Positions 25,656-34,645 are shown, counted from the first letter of the stretch. The stretch is DNA of 64,000 nt from Mycetocola lacteus (GCF_003667575.1 NZ_RCUY01000010.1:59613-123612); one strand, 5' to 3'. A program made the numbers and translations. Notes: generated by a model from the letters alone, not told the origin.

Positions 25656-26600
25656 TTGCTGCTGAGCCTTGCGCTCGCGGTGACGGTCCTGTTCGTCGTG
25701 CTCCGACTGCTCGGCAACCCCGTCTATGCGCTGATCAACCTCGAGGCCACGCCCGAGGATATCCGCGCAGCCTCGGCGGCCCTGGGTGTTGACCGCCCCA
25801 TCTTTGTTCAGTTTGCCGACTACATCGGCGGCCTGTTCCGCGGCGACCTCGGCACCTCCTTCAGCTCGCACCTCTCGGTGTCCGACGAGATCCTGCGTCG
25901 CCTCAACGTGACCGTGCCGCTGACCCTCATCTCCTTTGCCCTCTCGGTGATCATCGCGATCCCGGTGGGTTTTATCGCCGCCTGGAAGTCACGCACCTGG
26001 TACGGCACCGCGTTCTCCGCGCTCAGCCAACTCGGCGGCGCGATCCCCGTGTTCTGGGTGGGTATCCTGCTGGTCACGCTGTTTGCGTTGAACCTCGGGG
26101 TGCTGCCGGCCGGCGGATTCCCGCGCCAGGACTGGGCCGATCCGCTGGATGCGCTCACCTCGCTCACACTGCCCGTGCTGACCATTGCGATTGTCTCAGG
26201 CTCGGAGCTTGCCCGGTATGTACGCAGCGCGACCCTCGACATCCTCGATCGCGACTACCTGCGCACCGCCCGCGCGCTGGGCCAGCCGTTCTCCACGGCG
26301 CTCTGGCGTCATGCGCTGCGCAACGGTATCGTCCCGGTGATCTCGATCCTGGCGATCCAGCTGGCCACCACGTTTGTGGGCGCGGTCGTGGTCGAGAACG
26401 TCTTCGCCCTGCCCGGACTCGGAGACATGCTGATCGCCGGCATCCGCCAGCAAGACTTCCCCAACGTTCAGGGAGTACTCCTGTTTTCCACCGTCCTGGT
26501 GCTCGTGATTGGATTCCTCGGCGACGTGCTGCAGCGCCTGCTTGATCCGCGCCTGCGCTCATCGCTCTCCGGTAACCGTCGTGCGAAGGCCGCCGCATGA
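25656..26600 (+). CDS. ABC transporter permease (DppB-like)
   Basis: Coordinates use the first conventional start, TTG 25656, giving 314 aa. The open frame continues upstream to the preceding gene's stop and reads IGSYLLRRTGLLLLSLALAV, the usual N-terminus of this family, but no ATG/GTG/TTG exists there, so the true start may be a CTG or ATC codon near 25623-25638. Six membrane segments; the BPD_transp_1 signature region reads RTARALGQPFSTALWRHALR, contacting the ATPases. Confidence 0.9.
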   Translation: MLLSLALAVTVLFVVLRLLGNPVYALINLEATPEDIRAASAALGVDRPIFVQFADYIGGLFRGDLGTSFSSHLSVSDEILRRLNVTVPLTLISFALSVIIAIPVGFIAAWKSRTWYGTAFSALSQLGGAIPVFWVGILLVTLFALNLGVLPAGGFPRQDWADPLDALTSLTLPVLTIAIVSGSELARYVRSATLDILDRDYLRTARALGQPFSTALWRHALRNGIVPVISILAIQLATTFVGAVVVENVFALPGLGDMLIAGIRQQDFPNVQGVLLFSTVLVLVIGFLGDVLQRLLDPRLRSSLSGNRRAKAAA

Positions 26601-26670
26601 TTACGGTGAGCGGCAACGCCCGCGCTACTCACGCCATCCACAGCCAACCCGGCAACCGAGGGGCCGCCGC

Positions 26671-27534
26671 ATGAGCGCCGTGATGACCCAGGGTGCCACC
26701 GTCCGGGGGCCACGGCGACGTGCGCTCGGCTCGATCAACCTCGTGGTGGGTGGGATCCTGCTCGGGGTCATTTTGCTCGCCGCGATCGTCTCGATCTTCT
26801 GGACCCCGTTTGACCCGGCCGACACCACCGGTGGACGCCTCGCCGATCCCGACGGAACCCACTGGGCCGGCACCGACAAGCTCGGCCGTGACGTCTTCAC
26901 CCAGCTGCTGATCGGTGCTCGCCTGGCGATCACCGTGGGGATCGGCTCGGTCCTGATCGCCGCGGTGCTCGGCATCCTGATCGGTCTGCTCGCCGGGTTC
27001 TCCACCCGCTGGGTGGACGATGCCCTCACCAGCCTGCTGGATATCGCGATCGCCTTCCCCACCCTGCTGCTGGCGATGCTGATCGTCGCCTGGCGCGGTG
27101 CCTCGCTGGATTCGGCGATCATCGCGATCGGGCTCGCCGGTTCCGCGGTGATCGCCCGGCTCACCCGTGTGGTCACCCAGCGCATCCTCGCGCAGGACTA
27201 TGTGACCGCCGCACGGATCGCCGGAACCAGCACGCTCGGTATCGCCCGGGAGCACGTCCTGCCGAACCTCTGGCCTACCCTGGTGGTCCCCGCCGCCCTG
27301 CAGTTTGGTGGCGCGGTCCTCGCCGAGGCATCGCTGTCCTACCTCGGCCTCGGTTCCCCACCCCCGAACGCGTCCTGGGGACGCCTGCTGCAGGAGGCTC
27401 AGGCCACCGTCACCGTGGCTCCGCTCAGCGCGATCCTGCCCGGTATCCTGCTGGTGATCACCGTGGTGGGTGCCAATCTGCTCGCCGACGGTCTGCGTGA
27501 AAAGCTCGACCCAACCCTGCGGAGGGCCCAGTGA
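26671..27534 (+). CDS. ABC transporter permease (DppC-like)
   Basis: ATG 26671 gives 287 aa. An N-terminal membrane segment is followed by the DppC hallmark HWAGTDKLGRDVFTQLLIGA, then the transporter core with the EAA-like loop YVTAARIAGTSTLGIAREHV and the ending ANLLADGLREKLDPTLR. It starts 70 bp after the first permease stop and its own stop overlaps the next start (GTGA). Confidence 0.93.
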   Translation: MSAVMTQGATVRGPRRRALGSINLVVGGILLGVILLAAIVSIFWTPFDPADTTGGRLADPDGTHWAGTDKLGRDVFTQLLIGARLAITVGIGSVLIAAVLGILIGLLAGFSTRWVDDALTSLLDIAIAFPTLLLAMLIVAWRGASLDSAIIAIGLAGSAVIARLTRVVTQRILAQDYVTAARIAGTSTLGIAREHVLPNLWPTLVVPAALQFGGAVLAEASLSYLGLGSPPPNASWGRLLQEAQATVTVAPLSAILPGILLVITVVGANLLADGLREKLDPTLRRAQ

Positions 27535-28391
27535 CCGCACTCTCAGTACAAAACCTCTCGGTCCAGACCGAGGACCAGCGCGCCCTGGTGTCCGATGTCT
27601 CATTCGAGCTGCCCGCCGGACAGCGCCTCGGCATCATCGGCGAATCTGGCTCAGGTAAGAGCCTCACCGCCCTCGCCGTCCTCGGCCTGCTGCCCTCGGG
27701 GCTGCGTGCCTCCGGGAGCATCCGCCTGGGTGACACCGAGCTGGTGGGCGCCTCGGCGCGCACCCTCAACGGCCTGCGCGGATCGGGGATCGCCGCGGTC
27801 TTCCAGGAGCCGCTGACCGCACTGGATCCGCTCATGCGGATCGGCAAGCAGCTCGCCTGGCCGCTCTCCCACCACCGCGGCCTGCGTGGGGACGCACTCC
27901 AGAAGGCGATCATCGAGGCGCTGGCGGCGGTTGCATTGCCCAACCCCGAGAAGATTGCCCGGTCCTACATCCACGAAGTCTCCGGTGGACAGCGTCAGCG
28001 GGTGGCCATCGCCCTCGCCCTGGCGTGTGATCCCGACATCCTGATCGCCGACGAGCCCACCACGGCCCTGGACATCAGCGTGCAGGCCGAGATTCTGAAC
28101 CTGCTGGACGGTGCCGTGCGCGAGCGTGGAATGTCGCTGCTGCTGATCAGCCATGACCTGGCCGTGGTGTCCCAGATGACCGAACAGCTGCTGGTACTGC
28201 GCGGAGGAGAGAGCATCGAACAGGGCTCGACCCGGCACTTACTCACCGCCCCGGAGGCTGAGTACACCCGGCTGCTGGTGAACACCGCCCGCAGCCTCGA
28301 GGCCTACCTGCCCGAGGTATCCGCACAGGCTCCGGGCAGTCCGTCCGGCCACACCACCCCGCTCACAACGCCCTCGGAGAACCAGGCATGA
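27531..28391 (+). CDS. ABC transporter ATP-binding protein (DppD-like)
   Basis: 286 aa. Walker A GESGSGKSLTALAVLG, signature VSGGQRQRVAIALAL, Walker B ILIADEPTTALD, H-loop SHDLAVV. GTG start overlaps the permease stop. It lacks the long C-terminal oligopeptide/iron-sulfur extension of many DppD proteins and ends in a serine/threonine-rich tail. It pairs with the second ATPase to power import. Confidence 0.93.
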   Translation: MTALSVQNLSVQTEDQRALVSDVSFELPAGQRLGIIGESGSGKSLTALAVLGLLPSGLRASGSIRLGDTELVGASARTLNGLRGSGIAAVFQEPLTALDPLMRIGKQLAWPLSHHRGLRGDALQKAIIEALAAVALPNPEKIARSYIHEVSGGQRQRVAIALALACDPDILIADEPTTALDISVQAEILNLLDGAVRERGMSLLLISHDLAVVSQMTEQLLVLRGGESIEQGSTRHLLTAPEAEYTRLLVNTARSLEAYLPEVSAQAPGSPSGHTTPLTTPSENQA

Positions 28392-29188
28392 ACGAATACC
28401 TGCTCGCCGCGGACAACGTGGACTTCCGCTACCCGGGGCGCGACACCAACACCCTGCACGGCATCACCCTGGCCCTGCGCCGCGGCGAACGTGTGGGCCT
28501 GGTGGGCGAATCCGGTGCCGGAAAATCGACCATCCTGCGCCTGCTGCTTGGTCTGGACTCCCCCACCAGCGGTGCCGTCCGCTTCCAGGGCGAGCCGCTC
28601 AACTTGCGTGATCGCGCCGGCCTGCGCGGCTTCCGCAGCGCGGTACAGAACGTGTTCCAGGATCCCTACGGTGCCCTGGACCCGCGGGCCACCGTGGGAC
28701 GCACCATCACCGAGCCGCTGCGCTCCCTGGGGATCGAACGCGACCGTGAGGCCCTCAACTCTCGCGTCGCCGAGCTCCTGGCCGCCGTGGATCTGCCCGC
28801 GGATGCCGCCGACCGCTACCCGCATGCCTTCTCCGGTGGGCAGCGCCAGCGCATCGCGATCGCCCGCGCCCTGGCCCCCAACCCGCAGCTGATCCTCGCC
28901 GATGAGCCGGTCTCGGCCCTCGATATGTCGGTCCGCACCCAGATCATCGAACTGCTGCGTGGTCTCGGCCGGAGCGACGCTGCGGTCCCGGATGAACACC
29001 AGACCGGACTACTGCTGGTCTCCCACGACCTCAGCATCGTCGCCGCACTGTGCGATCGCGTGGCCGTGCTCCAGGACGGACGCATCGTCGAGGAGGGCCT
29101 GACCGCCGAGGTTTTGGCCAACCCGCAGCACCCCTACACCCGCACCCTGCTCGCGGCAATCCCCCGCCTGCCCCGCATCGAGGGGTAG
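28388..29188 (+). CDS. ABC transporter ATP-binding protein (DppF-like)
   Basis: 266 aa. Walker A GESGAGKSTILRLLLG, Q-loop QNVFQDPYGALDPR (a DppF/OppF trademark), signature FSGGQRQRIAIARAL, Walker B LILADEPVSALD. ATG overlaps the previous stop (ATGA). Last gene of the transporter operon; together with 24105-28391 it forms a complete importer. Confidence 0.94.
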   Translation: MNEYLLAADNVDFRYPGRDTNTLHGITLALRRGERVGLVGESGAGKSTILRLLLGLDSPTSGAVRFQGEPLNLRDRAGLRGFRSAVQNVFQDPYGALDPRATVGRTITEPLRSLGIERDREALNSRVAELLAAVDLPADAADRYPHAFSGGQRQRIAIARALAPNPQLILADEPVSALDMSVRTQIIELLRGLGRSDAAVPDEHQTGLLLVSHDLSIVAALCDRVAVLQDGRIVEEGLTAEVLANPQHPYTRTLLAAIPRLPRIEG

Positions 29189-29227
29189 GCCGGGTAGACT
29201 GAAGCGTCACCGACGAAGGAGGACATC

Positions 29228-29416
29228 ATGAGTTCCACCGATGATGCGGCCCAGGCCAGCGCCGAGGAAACCAAGCGGAAGTTCCGCGAGGCACTCGAAC
29301 GTAAAAAGCAGCGTGCCCAGGGAGGCGAGGACCACCTCGATTCCACCGGGAGCGTGCGTCAGACCCAGGGCAAGGCTCCGAGCCAGCGCCAGTTCCGCCG
29401 CAAGAGCGGCGGATAG
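29228..29416 (+). CDS. DUF5302 small protein
   Basis: 62 aa. The KRKFREALERKKQRA helix and the ending FRRKSGG match the DUF5302 family of small actinobacterial proteins. Very charged, no membrane segment. GAAGGAGG lies 8 bp upstream of the ATG, an excellent ribosome site, and an intrinsic terminator follows. Function unknown. Confidence 0.8.
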   Translation: MSSTDDAAQASAEETKRKFREALERKKQRAQGGEDHLDSTGSVRQTQGKAPSQRQFRRKSGG

Positions 29417-29424
29417 GTCCACGC

Positions 29425-29470
29425 ACACAAAAACCGCCACGGTCCTCCGGGATCGTGGCGGTTTTGTGTT
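29425..29470. terminator. Bidirectional intrinsic terminator
   Basis: AAAACCGCCACG and CGTGGCGGTTTT pair across a 12-base loop; A-tract on one side and T-tract on the other serve the convergent genes DUF5302 (plus) and 29475-30056 (minus). Confidence 0.85.
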
Positions 29471-29474
29471 TCTG

Positions 29475-30056
29475 CTAGGAAGCGGCCATCAGGTTGACCG
29501 GGACCTCGGGGGCATCAATAGGCCACTCCCCGAAGGTCTTTTTCAGGTCAGCCATATCCATGGTTACCGAAATAGTGAGGCCCTGCGCGCTCACCGAATC
29601 AAATGGATGGGCCTGCTTGGTGTACGGTTCGGCCACCGGATTAGCCTCAAAATCAGCTGCCCAGGCCTGATAGAGCGCCTCATCGTTGAACACAAACACG
29701 ACCTCGGTCTCGTCGGCAAACTCACGGTCGTGAATCGACATGAGGTTTTCCGTTCCCCAGGCGATCAGCCGATCCCGCGATGCCAGCGGAGTCTCGGGCG
29801 TGACAGAGATCGCCAGGACCGCCGTACGCGGGATCCGAATCTGACGTCCGGCCTTCTCGGTTTCGGGAATGATGATGCTCGCATCCAGCCCCTCAATCTG
29901 CTCGATCTGCTGGTTCGCCTCCTCGAAGCTGTGTCCGGGCAACGGTTGGCCCACACCCTGGATCACAAACACATAGAACGCGATGGCGGCGACCACAACG
30001 ATCGGAAACACGGTGCTGGTAATTCGCCACCAGCGGGGCTTACTCGAACCTGACAT
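29475..30056 (-). CDS. Hypothetical single-pass membrane protein
   Basis: 193 aa. One N-terminal membrane segment (residues about 12-33, FPIVVVAAIAFYVFVI) anchors a soluble exported domain of about 155 residues. No conserved motif recognised. Ends at the bidirectional terminator shared with DUF5302. ATG at 30056. Confidence 0.7.
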   Translation of the reverse strand: MSGSSKPRWWRITSTVFPIVVVAAIAFYVFVIQGVGQPLPGHSFEEANQQIEQIEGLDASIIIPETEKAGRQIRIPRTAVLAISVTPETPLASRDRLIAWGTENLMSIHDREFADETEVVFVFNDEALYQAWAADFEANPVAEPYTKQAHPFDSVSAQGLTISVTMDMADLKKTFGEWPIDAPEVPVNLMAAS

Positions 30057-30160
30057 TGCTCCAGGGTGACAAATATCGTCGAAATCCGCCTAAATCCGGC
30101 GGTTTTGGGGTGGCGATGTGTCGGCTTCCCCGGAGCAACATCGCGGGCCTTGACGAAAGA

Positions 30161-30221
30161 GCGAACGTGTTCGTTCCTGAGAATTTGCCGAGCCCCCTTG
30201 CCTGAGCGAACATGTTCGTTC
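30161..30221. promoter_or_regulatory. Twin operators upstream of the TetR gene
   Basis: GCGAACGTGTTCGTTC (30161-30176) and GCGAACATGTTCGTTC (30206-30221) differ at one base and are 45 bp apart. Each is built round the near-palindrome GAACRTGTTC, a typical TetR-family site. The second ends 12 bp before the TetR ATG, so binding should block the promoter of the tetR-monooxygenase operon. Confidence 0.75.
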
Positions 30222-30233
30222 TATCGTCAAGAC

Positions 30234-30920
30234 ATGACATCATCAGTTGGCAGTCGCCGCGAACGTCCCGCAAAGCCCCCGCTGTCGCGGGAGTGGATCA
30301 TCGCCGAAACGATCAAGATCGCCCAGACCGAGGGCCTCGCCAAGGCCACCATGCGTCGCGTGGCAAACGCCCTCGACACCGGGCCCGCATCCCTGTACGT
30401 CTACATCGCAAACACCGCGGAGCTGCACGCGGCCGTCACCGACGAGCTGACCGGCACCCTGCCGGAGGATCCCGAGGGCACCTGGGCCGAACGTCTGGAA
30501 GCGCTGCTCGGTGCCTATAGCCACCTACTGTTCAGCTATCCCGGACTGGCCCGCTCCGCTCTCCAGCTGCGCCCGATGGGCCCGAATACCGTGAAGCTGT
30601 TTGATCGCGTGCTCGGGCTGCTGCTGGAGGGTGGCGTCGCCGCCGACCGCGCCGCCTGGGGCGCCGACATCCTGGTGCAGCACGCCACCGCGAGTGCTGC
30701 CGAGCACAGCGCACCCGCCCCCGAAGACACGTACGCCGGAGCATTTGCCCCCGACGTGGTGGCCTCCATCAACAAGACCATTCGTGAGGCCGACGCCCGC
30801 GAGGTCCCGCACGTCGCCGAACACGCCGACCTGCTCCTCTCGGGCACCCCCGAACAGCGAGCATCCTGGGCCATTCGCGCACTGATCGCCGGAATCACGG
30901 CGACCCCGCTCCCCCTCTAG
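30234..30920 (+). CDS. TetR-family regulator
   Basis: ATG 30234 gives 228 aa. The N-terminal helix-turn-helix reads IAQTEGLAKATMRRVANALD followed by GPASLYVYIANTAEL, which resembles the DNA-binding domain of the tetracycline repressor subgroup (recognition helix then LYxY/H). The C-terminal helical domain (residues 60-225) is a ligand pocket. It precedes the flavin monooxygenase by 17 bp and has two identical-type operators just upstream, so it is probably an autorepressor that also controls that enzyme. Confidence 0.88.
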   Translation: MTSSVGSRRERPAKPPLSREWIIAETIKIAQTEGLAKATMRRVANALDTGPASLYVYIANTAELHAAVTDELTGTLPEDPEGTWAERLEALLGAYSHLLFSYPGLARSALQLRPMGPNTVKLFDRVLGLLLEGGVAADRAAWGADILVQHATASAAEHSAPAPEDTYAGAFAPDVVASINKTIREADAREVPHVAEHADLLLSGTPEQRASWAIRALIAGITATPLPL

Positions 30921-30937
30921 TTCAAAGGAACACCCTC

Positions 30938-32101
30938 ATGACCACACACTTCCCCATCGTTATTCTTGGCGGCGGCCTGGGCGGACTCACCGCCGCACGC
31001 GTCCTGCACCTCGGCGGCATCGAGGCGGCCGTCTTCGACCTGGAACCGGACCGTCACGCCCGCGTGCAGGGCGGCATGCTGGATATCCACACCTATAACG
31101 GCCAGCTGGCCATCCGCGCCGCGGGCCTCTGGGAGCCCTTCACCAACCTGATTCACCCGGGTGGGGAGTCGATGCGCATCCTCGATCACACCGCGAACGT
31201 GCTGGTGGAGCAGGAGGATGATGGCGAGCTCAACCGTCCCGAGGTCGAGCGTGGCCAGCTGCGTGACCTGCTGATCGATTCCCTCCCCGCGGGCACCATC
31301 CGCTGGGGCCGCAAGGCTCGCTCGGTGAGCGAGGTCCCCGGACATCCCGGACGGCACGCGATCGAGTTCACCGACGGCGAGGTCATCACCACCGACCTGT
31401 TGATCGGTGCCGATGGGGCCTGGTCCAAGGTGCGCCCGCTCCTCACCGATCTGGTCCCGTCCTACACCGGCATTTCGTTCATCGAGGCCGACCTCCACGA
31501 TGCCGATACCCGTCACCCGAGCGAGGCCGCGGCAATGGGCGGAGGCATGATGATGTCGTTCCGTGGAAACACCGGCATCCTCGGACACCGCGAAACCGAC
31601 GGCTCACTGCACACCTACGTGGGCTTCCAGGTGCCCGAGTCCTGGATCGACACGGTCGACTGGGACGACGCCGCCGCCTCCACCGCCGCGGTTCTGGATC
31701 GCCTGGAGGGTTGGGATGAGTCGCTGCGCGGCCTGATTGCCCACGCCGACACCGCGCTCACCCCGCGCCGGGTCAACGCCCTGCCGGTGGGCATCAGCTG
31801 GGACCGCGTCCCCGGGGTGACCCTGCTGGGCGATGCGGCGCACGTGATGAGCCCGTTCGCCGGCGAGGGCGCCAACATCGCCATGTACGACGCCTCCGAG
31901 CTCGCCCAGGCGATCATCGATCACCCCGGTGACACCGAGGCAGCCCTGAGTGCCTACGAGGCGGCGCTGTTCCCCCGCGCAGCCGAAGCCGCCGAGGACT
32001 CCGCCGAGAGCCTGGAGATGATGTTTAGCGACGATTCCCCGCGCCCCCTGGTCGAGATGTTCACGCGGTTCGCCGGAGACTCCGAGCCCGGCACTAACTA
32101 G
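30938..32101 (+). CDS. FAD-dependent monooxygenase, Tet(X)-like
   Basis: 387 aa class A flavoprotein monooxygenase. FAD dinucleotide loop VILGGGLGGLTAARVL at the N-terminus, then GGMLDIHTYNGQLAIRAAG (close in pattern to the Tet(X) GGTLDLH...GQ segment), LLIGADGAWSKVRPLL, and GDAAHVMSPFAGEGANIAM near residue 298. Tet(X) enzymes hydroxylate tetracyclines; activity on tetracycline here is only an inference, the native substrate may be another polyketide or phenol. Its last codons are the first unit of a 15-bp repeat array. Confidence 0.88.
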   Translation: MTTHFPIVILGGGLGGLTAARVLHLGGIEAAVFDLEPDRHARVQGGMLDIHTYNGQLAIRAAGLWEPFTNLIHPGGESMRILDHTANVLVEQEDDGELNRPEVERGQLRDLLIDSLPAGTIRWGRKARSVSEVPGHPGRHAIEFTDGEVITTDLLIGADGAWSKVRPLLTDLVPSYTGISFIEADLHDADTRHPSEAAAMGGGMMMSFRGNTGILGHRETDGSLHTYVGFQVPESWIDTVDWDDAAASTAAVLDRLEGWDESLRGLIAHADTALTPRRVNALPVGISWDRVPGVTLLGDAAHVMSPFAGEGANIAMYDASELAQAIIDHPGDTEAALSAYEAALFPRAAEAAEDSAESLEMMFSDDSPRPLVEMFTRFAGDSEPGTN

Positions 32102-32164
32102 ACAGGCACTGGCGAGACCGGCACTGGCGAGACAGACACCGGCGAGACCGGCACAGGCTCACCG
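32090..32164. repeat. 15-bp tandem repeats starting in the monooxygenase 3' end
   Basis: Five units: GGCACTAACTAGACA (contains the stop), GGCACTGGCGAGACC, GGCACTGGCGAGACA, GACACCGGCGAGACC, GGCACAGGCTCACCG. The gene end is itself the first unit. Fifteen is a multiple of 3, so loss of the stop would extend the protein with DRHWR-type repeats. Confidence 0.8.
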
Positions 32165-32178
32165 GAATCGGGCTGAGG

Positions 32179-33444
32179 CTAAACCCGCGGCACCACGTCG
32201 ATCGCACCGGTTTCGGTGCGCTCGGGCTCGTTCGGAGTGAAGGTCCAGACGATCGCCCCCAGGACCAAAAGTGCCCCGGTCACCGCAAACGCCGGACCGA
32301 AGCCCACGAGGTCGGCGAGGGCACCGATCACCAGCGGACCGATCACCGCGCCGAGGTCGGACACCATCTGGAAGGTGGCCAAAACCGGCCCACCGCGGTG
32401 ATGACGCCCCACCACATCGGCCACCACGGCCTGCTGCGAGGGCGCGCACAGTCCGGTTCCGACCCCGGCAATCGCACAGAGAATCAGTGAGATTACCAGG
32501 TTGTCGGCAAACCCAAACAGCGCGGTGGCAACCCCGGCCAGGGCCATGCCCCCGATGATAAAGGGGCGACGACCGTAGCGGTCGGACCAGCGTCCGGCCG
32601 GCAGGATGATCGCCGCATTGCCCAGCGCGAAGGTGGTCAGCGCCAGGGCCGCCGCGGAGGCCGTGCCGGGGAAAAACGCGGCCATGACCACCGGAACCAG
32701 GGCCACGCGCACCCCGAAGGCGGTCCAGCCGTTGGCGAAGTTGGCGGCCACGGCGGCACGGTAGGGCTTGCGGGCCCAGGCTGCGGCGAGGGTCAGAACG
32801 GGGCGCACGTCCACGCCGGTCCCGGCCACGCCGCCGGGCTCCGTCCCCACGGGAACCTGGACCCGACCGAGTGCCAGCGCCACCACGGCGCAGGCGGCAA
32901 ACAGCGCGATCGCGTAGATCACAAACGGGGCATGCAGCCCAAACGGGGCTGCCAGGGCACCGAGGATCGGTCCGGCCACGCCGCCGATCAGGAAGCTGCC
33001 CGAATACAGGCTGGAGATGCGGGCACGCATGCTGGCCGGGCTGATCCGAATCAGCAGACCCATCGCCGACACCGTGAACATCGTGGACCCGATACCGGCC
33101 ACCGCGCGCAGCGCCACCAGCTGCCAGTACTCCCCGGCAAACGCGCAGGCACCGGTACTGATCGCCACGATCAGCAGACCCGAAATATAGATGTGCTTCT
33201 CACCAAAGCGCTGGACGAGCCAGCCCGAGGCGGGGGCGAAGATCAGCCGCATGGCGGCAAACACGCTCACCACCGCGGAGATCTCGGTATTGCCCACGCC
33301 AAAGCGCTGGGCGTAGAGCGGCAGCACGGGCGCGACGATGCCGTACCCCAGGGCAATCACAAACGAGGCGGCTACCAGCACCCATACTTCGCGCGGAACG
33401 GCGGAACGATGCGGCACGGCACCCCTTCTTCGGAAATCAAACAA
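32179..33444 (-). CDS. MFS transporter, DHA1 drug-efflux type
   Basis: 421 aa, 12 predicted membrane segments. The loop 2-3 motif reads GWLVQRFGEKHIYISG and the second-half copy GRWSDRYGRRPFIIGG; the motif C-like GGVAGPILGALAAPFG lies in helix 5, a mark of antiporters. Convergent with the Tet(X)-like gene, 77 bp apart; the proximity of repressor, modifying enzyme and exporter suggests a xenobiotic-resistance neighbourhood, though the exporter has its own promoter. Confidence 0.88.
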   Translation of the reverse strand: MFDFRRRGAVPHRSAVPREVWVLVAASFVIALGYGIVAPVLPLYAQRFGVGNTEISAVVSVFAAMRLIFAPASGWLVQRFGEKHIYISGLLIVAISTGACAFAGEYWQLVALRAVAGIGSTMFTVSAMGLLIRISPASMRARISSLYSGSFLIGGVAGPILGALAAPFGLHAPFVIYAIALFAACAVVALALGRVQVPVGTEPGGVAGTGVDVRPVLTLAAAWARKPYRAAVAANFANGWTAFGVRVALVPVVMAAFFPGTASAAALALTTFALGNAAIILPAGRWSDRYGRRPFIIGGMALAGVATALFGFADNLVISLILCAIAGVGTGLCAPSQQAVVADVVGRHHRGGPVLATFQMVSDLGAVIGPLVIGALADLVGFGPAFAVTGALLVLGAIVWTFTPNEPERTETGAIDVVPRV

Positions 33445-33494
33445 TCTCCTCAGAATACCGCTCGTTAGGGAGGTGCCGTGCCGGGGTGTCGTGA

Positions 33495-34499
33495 CTAGTG
33501 CTGGTCCGAGTCGCCCGCGGAGACCTCCGCCTTGGGCTTATTGCGCGACTTCACCAGGCTGGCCACGGTGGCGATGGCCATCGAGGCGAGGATGACCGCG
33601 AGCGAGGTCCAGGTGGAAATCTCCGGGGCCCACTCGAAGCTCTGTCCACCGTTGATGAAGGGCAGCTCGTTCTCGTGCATCGCATGCAGCACCAGCTTCA
33701 CACCGATGAAGGCCAGGATGAAGGCGATCCCGTACTTGAGGTACTCGAGGCGCTCAAGCAGGCCACCCAGCAGGAAGTAGAGCTGACGCAGACCCATCAG
33801 CGCAAACACGTTGGCGGTAAACACGATGAAGGGGCTCTGGGTGATGCCGAAGATCGCGGGGATCGAGTCCAGCGCGAAGAGCAGGTCGGTGGTGCCGATC
33901 GAGATGAACACGATGATCATCGGGGTCCAGTAGCGACGGCCGTTGATCGTGGTGCGCAGCTTGTTCTCGTCGTAGTCGTCGGCGACCTTCATCCGCTTCT
34001 TCAGCCACAGCGTGAAGCGGTTATCCTCCTGCTCACCGTCGTGCCCAAACGCCTGCTGCCAGGCGGTGTAGAGCAGCCAGGCACCAAACAGGTAGAAGAT
34101 GAAGGAGAAGTTTTCGATCAGCGCGGCGCCGGCCAGGATGAAGATACCGCGCAGCACCAGGGCGATGATGATACCCACCATCAGCACCTCTTGCTGGAAC
34201 TTCCGTGGCACCGAGAAGCGGGCCATGATGATCACAAACACAAAGAGGTTATCGATCGAGAGTGAGTACTCGGTGAGCCAACCGGCGACAAACTGGCCGG
34301 CAAACTCGTGCCCGGCGAGGAAGTACATCAGGACCGCAAAGATCAGGGCCAGGGCCACATAGAAGCTCACCCACAGGGCGGATTCCTTCATCGAGGGAAT
34401 GTGCGGGCGCTTGGTGACGATGAGCAGATCGGCCACGAGGACCAGGACGAGAACCACACACGTGATGATCTCGAAGAGAAGCGGTAACTGGGGGTGCAT
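33495..34499 (-). CDS. TerC-family membrane protein (likely manganese exporter)
   Basis: ATG 34499 gives 334 aa; an upstream ATG at 34532 lies in the riboswitch 3' part and is rejected. Eight or nine hydrophobic segments; conserved acidic motifs WLTEYSLSIDNLFVFVIIM and FALDSIPAIFGITQSPFIVF are the TerC signatures. Many TerC/Alx proteins export Mn(II). The gene is preceded by a yybP-ykoY-like leader, which supports manganese control. GAAGGA precedes the ATG. Confidence 0.93.
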   Translation of the reverse strand: MHPQLPLLFEIITCVVLVLVLVADLLIVTKRPHIPSMKESALWVSFYVALALIFAVLMYFLAGHEFAGQFVAGWLTEYSLSIDNLFVFVIIMARFSVPRKFQQEVLMVGIIIALVLRGIFILAGAALIENFSFIFYLFGAWLLYTAWQQAFGHDGEQEDNRFTLWLKKRMKVADDYDENKLRTTINGRRYWTPMIIVFISIGTTDLLFALDSIPAIFGITQSPFIVFTANVFALMGLRQLYFLLGGLLERLEYLKYGIAFILAFIGVKLVLHAMHENELPFINGGQSFEWAPEISTWTSLAVILASMAIATVASLVKSRNKPKAEVSAGDSDQH

Positions 34500-34534
34500 T
34501 TTATCCTTCACGATGATGCCCGAGCAGGGCAAAG

Positions 34535-34645
34535 CCGTGAAAGTCTCTCCCGCAGTTAGATAACTGCCGCCGCGCCCGGACCCACCGTCGTGGTGGATCG
34601 TGATGACGATCGCGGCGAGATGGGATACTCCCCTTCGCGTGGATC
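34535..34645 (-). ncRNA. yybP-ykoY-like manganese riboswitch (candidate)
   Basis: On the minus strand the leader of the TerC gene has GGGGAGTA (34626-34633) and, about 80 nt later, GAGACTTTC (34539-34547), the two most conserved strands of the yybP-ykoY motif, with pairing segments between them (CGTCATCACGA; GCGGCAGTTATC). A GCCC-TGCTC-GGGC hairpin lies directly before the Shine-Dalgarno. The class senses Mn(II) and commonly precedes terC/alx. Boundaries are approximate; identification is by motif, not covariance search. Confidence 0.7.
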
